Positions 33,379 through 44,800 of a stretch of DNA of 64,000 nucleotides are shown piece by piece. Both the position numbers and the translations under genes were made by a program. Position 1 is the stretch's first letter, and each line of letters starts with the position of its first letter. Source of the stretch: Balanoglossus misakiensis (Eukaryota; Hemichordata); contig CM082584.2 in NCBI GenBank assembly GCA_040954595.2, positions 6,014,001 to 6,078,000 on the forward strand, written 5' to 3'. The notes below the pieces were generated by a model, which did no database searches, was not told the origin of the DNA, and saw only the letters and a program-made list of their open reading frames with translations.

Positions 33379-33543
33379 ATGTCGATAATGTCCAATTGCG
33401 TCGTGTTAGTGTGGCTGCTACTATGCAGACACCATGATTCTCGGGCGTTCACCCACCACGAGAGTCTCGCGCAGCACGCGAAGCAGCGAGACCGAAGGAA
33501 AACTATCGATAAAGTACAAAAAGTACATGATGTGAAGTTTACA
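33379..33543 (+). CDS. Possible first coding exon of a small secreted peptide (hypothetical)
   Basis: From the ATG at 33379 a 55-codon frame starts MSIMSNCVVLVWLLLC, a signal-peptide-like hydrophobic stretch. It continues with polar, basic sequence (HHESLAQHAKQRDRRKT) and runs into a consensus donor (TTTACA/GTAAGT at 33544). An RR dibasic pair would allow prohormone cleavage. I find no matching downstream exon and recognise no family. The combination of ATG, hydrophobic leader and strong donor could be chance, so this is only a candidate. Confidence 0.25.
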
Positions 33544-34239
33544 GTAAGTTGACAGAATGACATGGAATGTTTTTATCAAGATTGTCGGCGTCTGTACGCC
33601 TATCTTTATAGTTAGCTACAAACAGATAAGAAGTATTTGTGTCGGACCGTTCTCTGTCCTGTCCCATCTCAGATCTAAATGGTGGGGCTAACGTGCCTAA
33701 AGCCCCGTACCAAGCCGTGGATTTCGACCTTATGTTATCACAGGCTAATCTGTTACGACGACCCCAAGCGGCGAAATGGACATTTCGCTCGCTGAATTTC
33801 TTCTAAATTTAGAATACGTACACCGATGATTTTGAGTTGCGGTCAACATACAAGTTTTGTTGTCGTATGTCGGTCATGAAATATCGGACTAGGATTCAAA
33901 TATTTAGGGTATCTGTGATATCTGCAAGGTGGGCTGTTAGGATTTATATTGTTTCGCAATCAGTTGCACGTTTATCTGTAAATTCTGTAATTGAGAGATA
34001 AAACCTGCAAAAAATGAACTGTGCATGCACAGGCATATACAATCACAGTCACGGGGCAGACTTCAAAATAAATGTACAGGATGTCTGTAATAGGTCATGC
34101 TCAGTAGCCGTTACGTGGCCGAGAAGTTGCATGTGTCTGAAATGCTGAAATGTAGATTTCTGAATGACACGTGATCTATGTACAGTTATCAGACTGAATA
34201 CAGTGCAGTGATCAGAACAAAAAGCCAGGTGCACTGACG

Positions 34240-34530
34240 GGGCTCAGGCTAGACGCCGTTGTATGCAGGTGGCCCGGTACGTATTCTGTACATAGGCGAG
34301 ATTTCAGAAATTTTCAGAAAACGTGCCGATTCGATAAAAAAACCCTCATGAGTCGACAATTTCATGAATGGTTTTCTATGGGTGGACACATTAAAAAAGT
34401 TTATTTCAAAATCATTGAGCACGACGACCATACGATTTTATTCGACAACTGCATTTAATTTCATTTGACCGTGGTATGTGTAAAAATTCATAAAAAAGTA
34501 TAAGTAGGTTTGATGACATGACTCGAGCTT
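34240..34530. mobile_element. Partial, diverged copy of the 27950-28371 element
   Basis: The order TTTTCTATGGGTGGACA, TTTATTTCAAAATCATTGAG, CATACGATTTTATT, then ATGTGTAAAAATTCATAAAAA parallels the right half of the 27950 element. It also parallels the copy at 820-1170, which shares ACCATACGATTT. Borders are approximate. Confidence 0.45.
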
Positions 34531-34923
34531 GTTCTTCTATATCAACTTCGGTGACTGAGGATTCCTTGTTGCTATGCTGCACAAACATACACTTGTATCA
34601 ATTGTTGGACCTCGTTCAAAGACTATTATATGTAATCATAGCAATCGATAAAACCATTGAGATATCTGGTGCGGTTGTTGGTCATCCGGCACGACTCATT
34701 AAACCAAATTTTGTCACCATGTTCCTTATAAATAGTGACATGTAATTTTTGTTGTAAATTTTGTGCCAAAGTTCGAACAAAAATGCTCATCAGGTGCTCG
34801 AATGATGTACTATTGTTTACGTGACTTGCCATGTCGGGGTTTCACAGGGAAACTTTGACTTGCCCAAAATTTGTGGGCGTTAATTATGTCATTATAGGAT
34901 GACTACCTTCCATAAAATTTTAG

Positions 34924-35004
34924 CGGGCGAGCGAGCGAGCGAGAGAGAGAGACAGACAGACAGACAGAGAGAGACAGAGACAGAGACAGAGACAGAGACA
35001 GAGA

Positions 35005-35035
<31 letters not shown>

Positions 35036-35080
35036 GACCGACAGACAGAGAGAGAGAGACAGAGAGACAGCCAGACATTG
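34924..35080. repeat. Microsatellite (GAGC)(GACA)(GAGACA)n
   Basis: A purine-rich compound repeat of GAGC, GAGA, GACA and GAGACA units lies in the spacer between the genes. Reading frames over it are artefacts. Confidence 0.95.
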
Positions 35081-38000
35081 GAGTCAATGTAAATGAGAGA
35101 GATGCACGGGCTGAGGGCAAGCCGGATAATTATATAGACGCACTTGTACATGTAGTCGTACATATATTGATATGTAGCAGATTTGCCTAAAGCGCGTTTC
35201 TTTCCGCGTACCCATTTGCTCTGCCATTTGTGCCCGAACGCCGGCGAATGACCGAACACCTTTGGCGACCTGTTGTGGTTTCCTCTGAATTCTGACCAAT
35301 TAGTCTTAAACAGATCTAAGTTCCTGTTGAACTTCATTTGACGTTTACGAGTATACACGTACATGTATCTCTCCTTATTCGAGTGTGTGTTCTGGGTTCT
35401 TTTCCATTATGTGAGATAATGAGACCCCCTCTGCTATGATTAGCATTGATTAGTGTTTGTGTAACGAATACACAAACGTTATGATGTTATATTCTTATGT
35501 GAGGAATATGGTGAACAGAATGATATTAATGGTCATATGCTTGCCAACGTAAAAATGGCAGATGAGTACTTTAGAGTGAGACAGGTCATCACACAAGAGC
35601 GGCGCCATAGCTTGACTGCCATGAAACGCGAAAGGCAACCGCACCGCGTGAAGGATTACCGGGTTTTGCAACCTGGGCGCGGCAACGCTGCTATGTGAGC
35701 GTACCATGAGTCCATAACTGTTTTGTGAGCTTGCCTATAGAAACGTAATTTTACCGAACTTGAGGAGGGGTGGCTTATCGTTACATTCCGAAAATACCTG
35801 TTTTCAGGAATTGGACACCTGCAACATGCTGCCTTTTCAGTGTCGACCGTTTGAGAGACGTGCATCTTCATGTCCTATAATACGGATGTTAATGACTCAT
35901 TTCCTGAGTCAGTATACAATTCCGAGTACTCTAGGTGTGTGGGGGTGGGGGTGTGGGGGGGGGTGGGTTGATCGAATTAATGTACGACGATCCCCCTTTG
36001 TACCAGGTAAATGGTAGGCAAATCTAGTCGTCATCGATTGTATTGAGGTGGACATGATGGCCACTAGACTAAATAGCAAATCATAAATGATAACAATATT
36101 AAGCAAAAGGGCAATTGAAAAATAACTCATTTGACAAACGCAATTATTTCATTTTTTCTCAAATCCTTATAATTCTGTCATTCATATAAATCGCCGTGTA
36201 CTGCGAGTCACACAGCTCTGTTGTACATGTATATTCGCTAACGTCGCCGCCGAAAGAATATGGCGCACTGGCTCACAATATGGTGTTATACCGCTAGCGT
36301 TGAGTGTATTTTAAACGCCACTTCTCTCATAACCAGTCCTCTCCAGATCGACCTCTTGTGACCTAGCTGTCCCATCGGTTCTCCCATTTCATGCGTTCGT
36401 TGACCCACAACCCCGCTCCAGGTTTTAACAGTTGTTTGCCGGCGTCTAAGTTGGCGCAGTGTGTGATAAACTTTGTGTGATGATTAACGTGTTATCTTGT
36501 CAGTGCAGTTAGGGCTTCAGAAGATGTGCCGCCGGAGTTAACACCTGCTACGCGTAAGGTATACCGTGTACCTGTAATCACGCGACGAAACGATAAGATA
36601 GAATTTTTCATGTGTTAGAATTTGTAATAGAGGGGCCTTTGAAGAATTTTTTTTTATAAAATGCCAGTAGGCCTAGGCTGGTTTACTAAACATGAAGATC
36701 AACACAGTCTGGTAGACCGATCAAAGTATCTGCCAATTCGTAGAAGTCGGCTACAAGTACTACCGCTTAATGGAACAGTTGAACTTCCATTGACTTCGCC
36801 CCCCCCCCCTCGGCTGTAGTTCATGATTATCCCTTACACTTTGTCGTCGCTAATGACTGGTAATGAGGCATTAATGTACATGTAATCGCTGTATACACAT
36901 ATTCTCGCACCACACGCAAGTTTATCGCGTTTTCCGAAGTAATTACACTGGACTTAGTTTTGTCAGTTCTTTTTTCGTCCGATTCCAGTGAATGTAGAAG
37001 TTGTTAACCTTAGCACATTTCCGACATAAGTCGCAACTTTTCAAACACTTTGCACGACACCACGTGTTGACTGAGAATGTCAAGTCCATGTCTGTCTGTC
37101 TGTCTGTCTGCATGTCTGTCTTTTCGATTCGACAAGTTAACCTAATACTCTCTAGAGACGGCTATTCCAGTCACGAAAACTGCCAAATCAATCATCTGTT
37201 CACATATTGTTGATTTTTATTTTGGCAACCAGATTGATCTGTGACGCCATATTTTTTTCAACTTCCAGTTCTTTGTATTCATTGATTAAATGAATATTTT
37301 TGTACAGTTAATGAAATAATTATGGTAGATGTATACCCGTCTGTACGATTTAAGAGCACGTTTGCCAGCATATTACTCGAAGATTTTCATGGCAACTGAC
37401 AATTTAAAGCGACTGTAATGTTCTGGACTAACGACTACGTTCATGATGGCGAATAAGGCCCAACCCACACTCTATTTTGGGCTAAACAACCCCGTGACAA
37501 GTTACCGAGTCGCTGGGCGGATAATTATGAGTCAACTGAACTGAACCAAAATTACGTCAAACACAAAATGAACGAAATTGTGCGTGTTGTATATATTTTC
37601 ATGCGGCTGTTGTATGAAATTCAACTTACCCCAAATAAATACAAACAGCGACTTGACTCATTGTCAGCTGACTTCAGAGAAAACATTAGTTGAATTCTCG
37701 GAGTTATGTTTTTAGACTCTGACAAGCAATAATACTAGGCGCGCCTAATTATCCTCTTGACTGGGACCCAATTGCACCGGAAGTCGCCATTCTTGAAGTT
37801 TTACGCAATGGGGGGAAAACGGCCAACCTCAACGTAAGTTTAGTATTTCGGCTAATTTTACACGGTTACGGCAGAAAAAGATGACGCGATTACAACGCAC
37901 AGATACAACTCTCCTAATTAATCAAAACGGTATCCATCCGCAGCTCGTACGATGCGATGCAATGCGCATAGATACACGGATGTAATGAGTAAGTGAGATG

Positions 38001-38088
38001 CCTGTCAACAATTTTGCAATACAGTTGATTGGCATGGCAGTTTGACAGCTAATGTGTAACCGATTTTTTTATATATAATTTTGGCGTT

Positions 38089-38124
38089 TATAAACATACC
38101 TGTTTATAGCTCTATATCAGTTGC
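38089..38124 (+). promoter_or_regulatory. Candidate core promoter of gene B (TATA box + initiator)
   Basis: A TATAAA hexamer at 38089-38094 is followed by ATCAGTTG, an initiator-like TCAGTT whose A (38119) lies 30 bp downstream of the TATA start. This is the standard TATA-Inr spacing. Transcription from here would give a 5' UTR of about 99 nt before the ATG at 38218. Supported by motif and spacing only. Confidence 0.45.
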
Positions 38125-38217
38125 GAGCATCAGCACATAAGACAGTTGGGATAAACATCGTCTGCATTGTGTTCCACACTTCTGTCAGAGAGAGAAATAC
38201 ACATTGAATTTTGGTAT

Positions 38218-38808
38218 ATGAAGAGTCCGTCAAGAATGATTCTCCGTCACCTGCCCTTGGCAGTGCCGGTGCTTCTGTCAGGTAAGTTTATGCTACATCT
38301 CACCATGTTGCGTTAATTTTTTAAAACATGTAACATTTTTCTTTCTAATCTGACTTTTGAATTTGATTTCTACATTTTTCTATACAAATAGATTATACTG
38401 CCATCTTTAAGCACATTGCGCATTATATGGCCTTTCCGTGGAATTTTTCCAAGGAAGATAGTCTTTCACTTTGTTCTTCCCACGTGCATTTCGGATAGAG
38501 TTTCAACTTACGTTCCAACTGAACGGTTTCTAGTCTAAACTATCCGAATTACATGCCCGTGATATTGCAGAATTTTTATCACCACTGAAATAATAACTTA
38601 AGTAACTAAATGACAATAACAAAAATGCTTTAGGTGAGACATGGAGTGTACTGTCATGTGTAGTTTATAAAGGACAGCGAAATTACACTTGAACAGTGGG
38701 CGTTCAATGTCAAAATTTCTGAAATTAATCTCTCTTTCTCTTTATCAACTTCAGTTTTACTCCATTCCGGACTGGCCAGTGACAGACCAGCGGGATGTCA
38801 AACAACAG
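38218..38808 (+). CDS. Gene B exons 1-2: signal peptide
   Basis: The ATG at 38218 opens [20 protein letters not shown]; a second in-frame ATG lies at 38236. Exon 1 ends at 38281 (TCAG/GTAAG, phase 1). Exon 2, 38755-38808, completes a hydrophobic core and an -A-x-A-like end ([12 protein letters not shown]). The basic n-region, about 15 hydrophobic residues and a small-residue cleavage site fit a secretory signal. I chose 38218 because it is the first ATG after the candidate promoter. Confidence 0.7.
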
Positions 38809-41800
38809 GTAAGACCTCTGACATTTTTACTTTGAATAATACATCTGTCATTCAAACATTTGCATTTCGCAGAGATAAACTGGGCCAATAAGCATAACTG
38901 TGGAAATCTTGCTGACAGGTTAAATAGATGGGCACCTGAACAAGTACGTCCTGGTACCGTGAAGAACAGACATAGGTTAATAATGAACCATGATAAAGGA
39001 TGCGATTACCTGAACTTGCAATTTAATGTTATCTATTTCCTCGTCTGATAGCGTCGTTTTCTATCCGCGTAATCTGACGTATGTTGCTGACCACGTAAAC
39101 GAACCAATGTGCAAATTCCACGCTTTTTATCGCCGTACCTTTACCTGGTAGATGATTTCTCTGATTTGTATTGTGACGTAGTATAAGGTGGGACTGCATG
39201 CAGGTGTCCCTCATGCGTCATCTAGTCCTGCCCTTCAAAGACGTGCTTGGGAAGTTCGAGGTTTTAAAGAGTCATGATAAGAATCACGATTAATTCAAAT
39301 GGCACATATTCGCGTTCTGGGTACTTATCGATCAGCAAAATAATTGTTTTATATATATATATGAATCATAAAATATATTAAGGGTGTAATTTGAAATGAT
39401 CCGGTCAATGCTGATCCAAGTTCAATGTTGAGACACACAGAAACATACGAGACAGTTCAGTAATTTACATAACAGTCACATAATAGCAAAATTATAATTG
39501 ATCAGGTTATCATTGTAAAGAGAGGTTTATAATGAGCACTCACATTATCCACCAAGATGTGATACTTGTCAACACGAGACACACGCACGGATTTTGGTAA
39601 ACTGCCGTGTAGACTGCAGCGCCACTCCAATTGTATTATACATGCACAAACCCATGTGTTCAGAAACACTGTCTTTATCGGATAGCATTTTGCGTCAGAA
39701 ATTTTCCAAAAGTAATGCTCCAGAAGGTGGAACTTGTGTTTTGGCATTCCGTCACTGATGGTGACCGCTTATACTGACCAATGGCCAATTTCTTCCACAT
39801 TTTTCATCTTCTCTGTATTTTGTAAAAGGAGAATAAATTTGAAGTCATATATTTTATAATTAGTAGGTTACTAATGTCAGGATGAATCTTCTACCTCAAT
39901 GTTTAGGAATTTGTTTAAAATAATGTTCATTGTATGTACATATGTCAAGGAAATTGATTTCGTTTTTCTGATAGCGTAGCTCATCTTACAAAATACATCA
40001 ACAATTCACGTTTTCAACTAACATGTTCGTAGCACTGAACACATCTGGGTTTGTGCATTTCATCTTATTTTAGAATACAGCATTTCAAAATATTTATGCG
40101 GATTTATTCCCTTTTTTCTAGATCGACAGTTTGTCCTAGGAAAATTGTCAGCTGCCCGTCCACACGCCAAGTCACATGTCACGTGCCCAGAAGGTAGCCT
40201 AGCAACGTCATGTCAGTGCGACGTCACGCAGAATAAATGTAACGGTGCCTGGTTTACAGAGACCAATCAATGCACGGCGTTGAACAGTCCCACCAATACC
40301 GTTGGAACCAGGGTAAGTCGGCGTCGGCCAGCATGCTTCTATAGTATCGACCCCACAGAGAGATTTTACCGAGAAACACTTGATTGTTACAAAGTCTTGT
40401 CGTTAGTTAGAGCAATGATGGGAGGTTTAATCAATCAATCAACTATTATATATAGTCAACAAGAGAGTACCGAATAATTGTTAATTTACAGATGTATTGT
40501 CCACCCCAGTTGCCGATTACTCACATCGGAAAATTACAACTAAAAGAAGGCGCATGCTTAGCCCAGCTCGACTGAACATATCAATCCAGCGAGGATTTAA
40601 AACGCCATTGTTTAACAGGAACATTCTCCACTGACACATCTTGACACTAGTTATTAAAATGATCATAATAATCGCGTTTAAGAACCGTAACGTTAAAAGT
40701 TAGCAAAACATGAAGAATTTGTGAAATTATACCGATTGAATAGATTTGGGGTATTGTCCTATCTCAGTCAGGAGAGTTATTCCAAATTAGTTCAAATAGT
40801 GTTATTTGCATGATTTTGCTATCGAACTGGAAACCAAAAACGGTCAAATAACATTATCGTGTCGAAACGGGTACCGGTAAATAGTAACCTTGGATACATG
40901 AAACAACCGAAAGCAAAGGTAACGATTACGTTCAATGAATGGAATAATTGTCGTGTTTTAATGTTTTAGGCAAATGTTACGTGTGCAACGGTCACGTGTG
41001 ACGAAGGTTATCGCATGGAAGTCGAAACGTTTTCAAAAGAGAACGATCGGAATCCAAGTGTCACGTGTCCCGATGGGACAGTTCTGGTTGGTTGCAGCAT
41101 GAAGGATATGTAAGTTATCACAACGTCTCAAATCGCAGTGGTCGAAAAAGTGGTCTAGCAAACGAGTAAATTTGTATAAACACCAATGATTTATTCTCGG
41201 CAATCTTTTTCATATCAAGATATTGGGAGTTTATTAGAATTTTTAGCGTTAAATGCTTTATTTAATGTTTAATTGTGTAAATTGGTGATTTGTTGGGTTG
41301 CTCGATTTGGCTTGGTTCGGTTGGCAGATATGTGGGTGCATGCCTGTGTGGATAGATGCACGGATAGTTGGGCGGGTGTATTAGTTAGCGGCATGTAGGT
41401 GGGACCGTGGTTGGATATATGGGTGGTTGGTGGTTGGGTTGGTATGTAAGGATGGATGGATGGATGTGTGTATGATAACGGTAATGGTGGTGTTAGTGGT
41501 GACGGTGGTAGTAAGGAGCTGCTAATCGTATTAAGTATATCATGGATGAAAAGAAATGGTTTGGCAAAATAGTATCCCACTTAACGTTTTTCTCTTAAAC
41601 CCACTTAGATCGTCTGCAGGCAAGAACAAACATGGTCTGGGCATAGTAGATGGTAACATTTGTCACTACGGTCCATGTGCTGGTAAAAAACAGCTGTGTT
41701 CTGTCTATGCGCGATGTCAAGGTATTTGTCAGTTACTTCTAATCGTGGTTAAGTTGAATGAGCGGATTTTCGTATTTTATTGCCGTCATTCTTATACCTT

Positions 41801-44800
41801 GGATTTGTAATGTGTAAATAGATCCCAAGTACTAAATATATCGCGAACTATTGGACAATTAAAAATGATATAGTTTCGCCCACAGACTTGCATTTCAAAC
41901 TAATTTCATGTGGGTATATGTATTTCAGCTCAAATTTCGCGGTTTAATGTATTTAATATTCATCAGAACTACTTTCATGTTCCTCCTCCCCGGCCACCTT
42001 GCAGGTGTTTATGGAGAAGTCCATGTCGAAGAGGCGGGGAATCCCTGTGATGCAAATCCGTGTCTGAATGGTGGGCTTTGCATACGAACCAGTCCTGGTT
42101 TCGTCTGTAGCTGTCCAGCAGGCTATGGCGGGACCTCCTGTGAGACATGTATGTACAACAAAGTCCGGTATTTGTAAATGCTTACGCTGTTAATCGGTAT
42201 CGAACAAAATCTTACATTGACAATCAACAATGTACTTTTTTTTATTTATATTCGGTTCTGCCATACTAATAATTTTTGTTGATCAATTTTCATTTTTTGC
42301 CGGCGAGTATTGTTACAGACAACCAACCGATTCACGATGCAGTTTCTTAGAATTCAGATGATTTACATCATATCTCTAAATCGTTTCAACTGTATTGCAA
42401 ATTAAAGTGTTTGTGTAAACTGTTACTACACGTCATTATATGTTTTCTTCCAGTGGTTATGGTGCCGGTGGACGTTACAACCGCCATTGCTCACGAAAAA
42501 TGCAAATCTGTGACTATAACTTGGGACGCAAGCGGAGTTGGATCAGAACCATCAACGTATGAAGTGCTGGGCAATGAACTCGACAAAAGCGAAAAGCTTG
42601 TTTTGTGTACAAGTGTTCACCCGGAAACATCGTGTGTGGCCGAGAATGTGCAACAAGCTGAAACGTACTTGTTTGAAATTGTTTCAATCGATGGATCGGA
42701 TAGAGTTGTCAGCGACGCCAAAACGTTCACTGGAGTGGGTGAGTAGAATAGGTTGTACTATGAGATTGATCTAATACCACGCATTATGTCCGCTGCCCTG
42801 CGAGAAGCTATTACTTATATTCTCTATGGTAACTATTCCAGTTATGATTATTGCCTGATGTGGTTCGATTTTTTCTGGAAAGATTATGTCAACTTCGATT
42901 CAATTAATTAATTAAAAAAACTCAGTAGTTGACAGCGATCGAATGCACGGAATGAGGTAAATTGAAAATGTGAGTGAAGTTGACGGTAAACGCAGTAGAC
43001 TTGACGAAATTATAACATTAGCATTTTGATCAGACGTGCTTTATATCGCATAGTACAGTTTCTGAATATCATACGGTATTGCCACAAATATATTACACGC
43101 GTCGTAGTTTGTGTAATCGGAAGTGTCGGAGAACAAATAACTGTTATTTGAACAATTATAGTATATATCAAACTTTGCATCGCTATGCGGATCCTGATAG
43201 AGATCACTTTTGGCCAATCAGGCACTTCCATTGCTTTGCCCAATCACTTTTCAGCTCGCCCTCTCAAATGTAGCAATTAGTGCTTGATATTACGTCCGCC
43301 TCATGTTCAATTGCAACTTTAGGAAATTTCCCCGCCAGTTGGGTTCTAGCGGTTGAGTAGTTAACATCGCCCGTTACAGCAATAAACGTGCTTTTTGCAC
43401 TATACTTGTTTTCGTACCTTGTTCATTTAAAATACCGCAACAGGAAGTTCCATGTTCTACATTCCAATGTGTCAATAACTATTGCCCTGTTCACAACCAA
43501 CAGACAATCCAGCGTACACAACGTGTCCCAGTGACCCAGACCCAGTCAACGCAGGCAGCGAGGACCAAGCCCAGGTTTGGTGGGAGGAACCGCAGACCGA
43601 CTGCTTGGGACCAGACACCATCGGAACCTCATCTCACCGTCCCGGTGACCACTTCCCCGTTGGGACGACAAAGGTCGCGTACTCGTTGATTGACAGCGCT
43701 TCTGTTGTTGACACTTGCGAATTCGATGTCATTGTGCAAGGTAAGGGACTCTATTTGACCTTTTATATTTAGTTACCTGCTAACCGTGTTAAAATACTGT
43801 TTCAATTCAACAGCTAACGAAACTCAATACAATGACTTACAGTGTGTCCACTGAATACATAAATCCAAGGTAATTCACTACTTAAAACAGAAATCTGAGA
43901 TGCGCTCAACTGGGTAGAATTTATCCAAATTCTTAGTTTGGTTGCAACAAATTTAGCCTTGAAATGGACCGAAGTCAGCTATAGTTTGGCAAAAAGTTCG
44001 GTTATCACACTTCGGAGCATTTTATACCACGTTTTAGACCCAACTGAAAAAGTTGGAGGCGAACAATGGGTATATACTTTAATGTATTGACACAGTTCCC
44101 ACCACAGACGAACAAAACATATTTACCACATGTTTACATAGCCTCCTGTTTGAGATGGTTTGTGGCTGCCCCTGTATGTTGTACGTTGCAGACAAGCTTG
44201 AATAATAATAATAATTATAATAATACGCGATGGTACAATCTGTATCCTTGTCAGCTAAATATCTGATCATGTTTGGTTTTACACTTTCCTTCATAGAATC
44301 AACCAATGATGGCAGCTCAAAGGTCAAATGTACAGATGACCAATCTGGTAAGAAGATTGTCTACATTAAATTTTGTTATTTTACATCGCTTTTCGGATAA
44401 AGTTCACATCACTCTGTAAAGTCGTTTGAAGTGTTTCATAATGGTTAATCTTTCACTCCTGACAAGTTTCAATAATTAGTTTTTCGCATTTGATAGAAAT
44501 ATACTATATAACACCTGTCAACTGAAATATTCTCTGGCTAATATTGAGAGTGAAGTTTTGTAATCTATATTTTAGTTAAACGTTTTAATAGACGTTGAAA
44601 ATGCCACAGTGACTGCAGAATTTACTTATTTTATTTACACGAGGACCTCTCGACGGCATTTACCATCATCATCAAATTATGTTGTTCGCATTTGCTTTAT
44701 GTATGGCGTGTGGCATACGTATTACGGGGATTTCATTTCGAGTACGTGGCCATTGTCGAAAGAGCGTAGTAAGATGAAAAGAATACCTAACAAACCCTTT

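Larger units (their letters stand above)
33544..38088. other. Spacer upstream of gene B, no supported gene
   Basis: Contains the diverged MITE relic at 34240-34530, the purine microsatellite at 34924-35080, G- and C-homopolymers (about 35940-35965, about 36801) and a CTGT tract near 37090. No frame has convincing protein character. Confidence 0.5.

Noticed and set aside
33318-33563. Minus-strand 81-residue frame
   Set aside because: Mirror of the + strand candidate exon; no domain, no splice support and biased composition.
39502-39747. Minus-strand frame with [11 protein letters not shown], resembling a DDE transposase strand
   Set aside because: Only a few residues match, with no surrounding catalytic-domain pattern; too weak to call.
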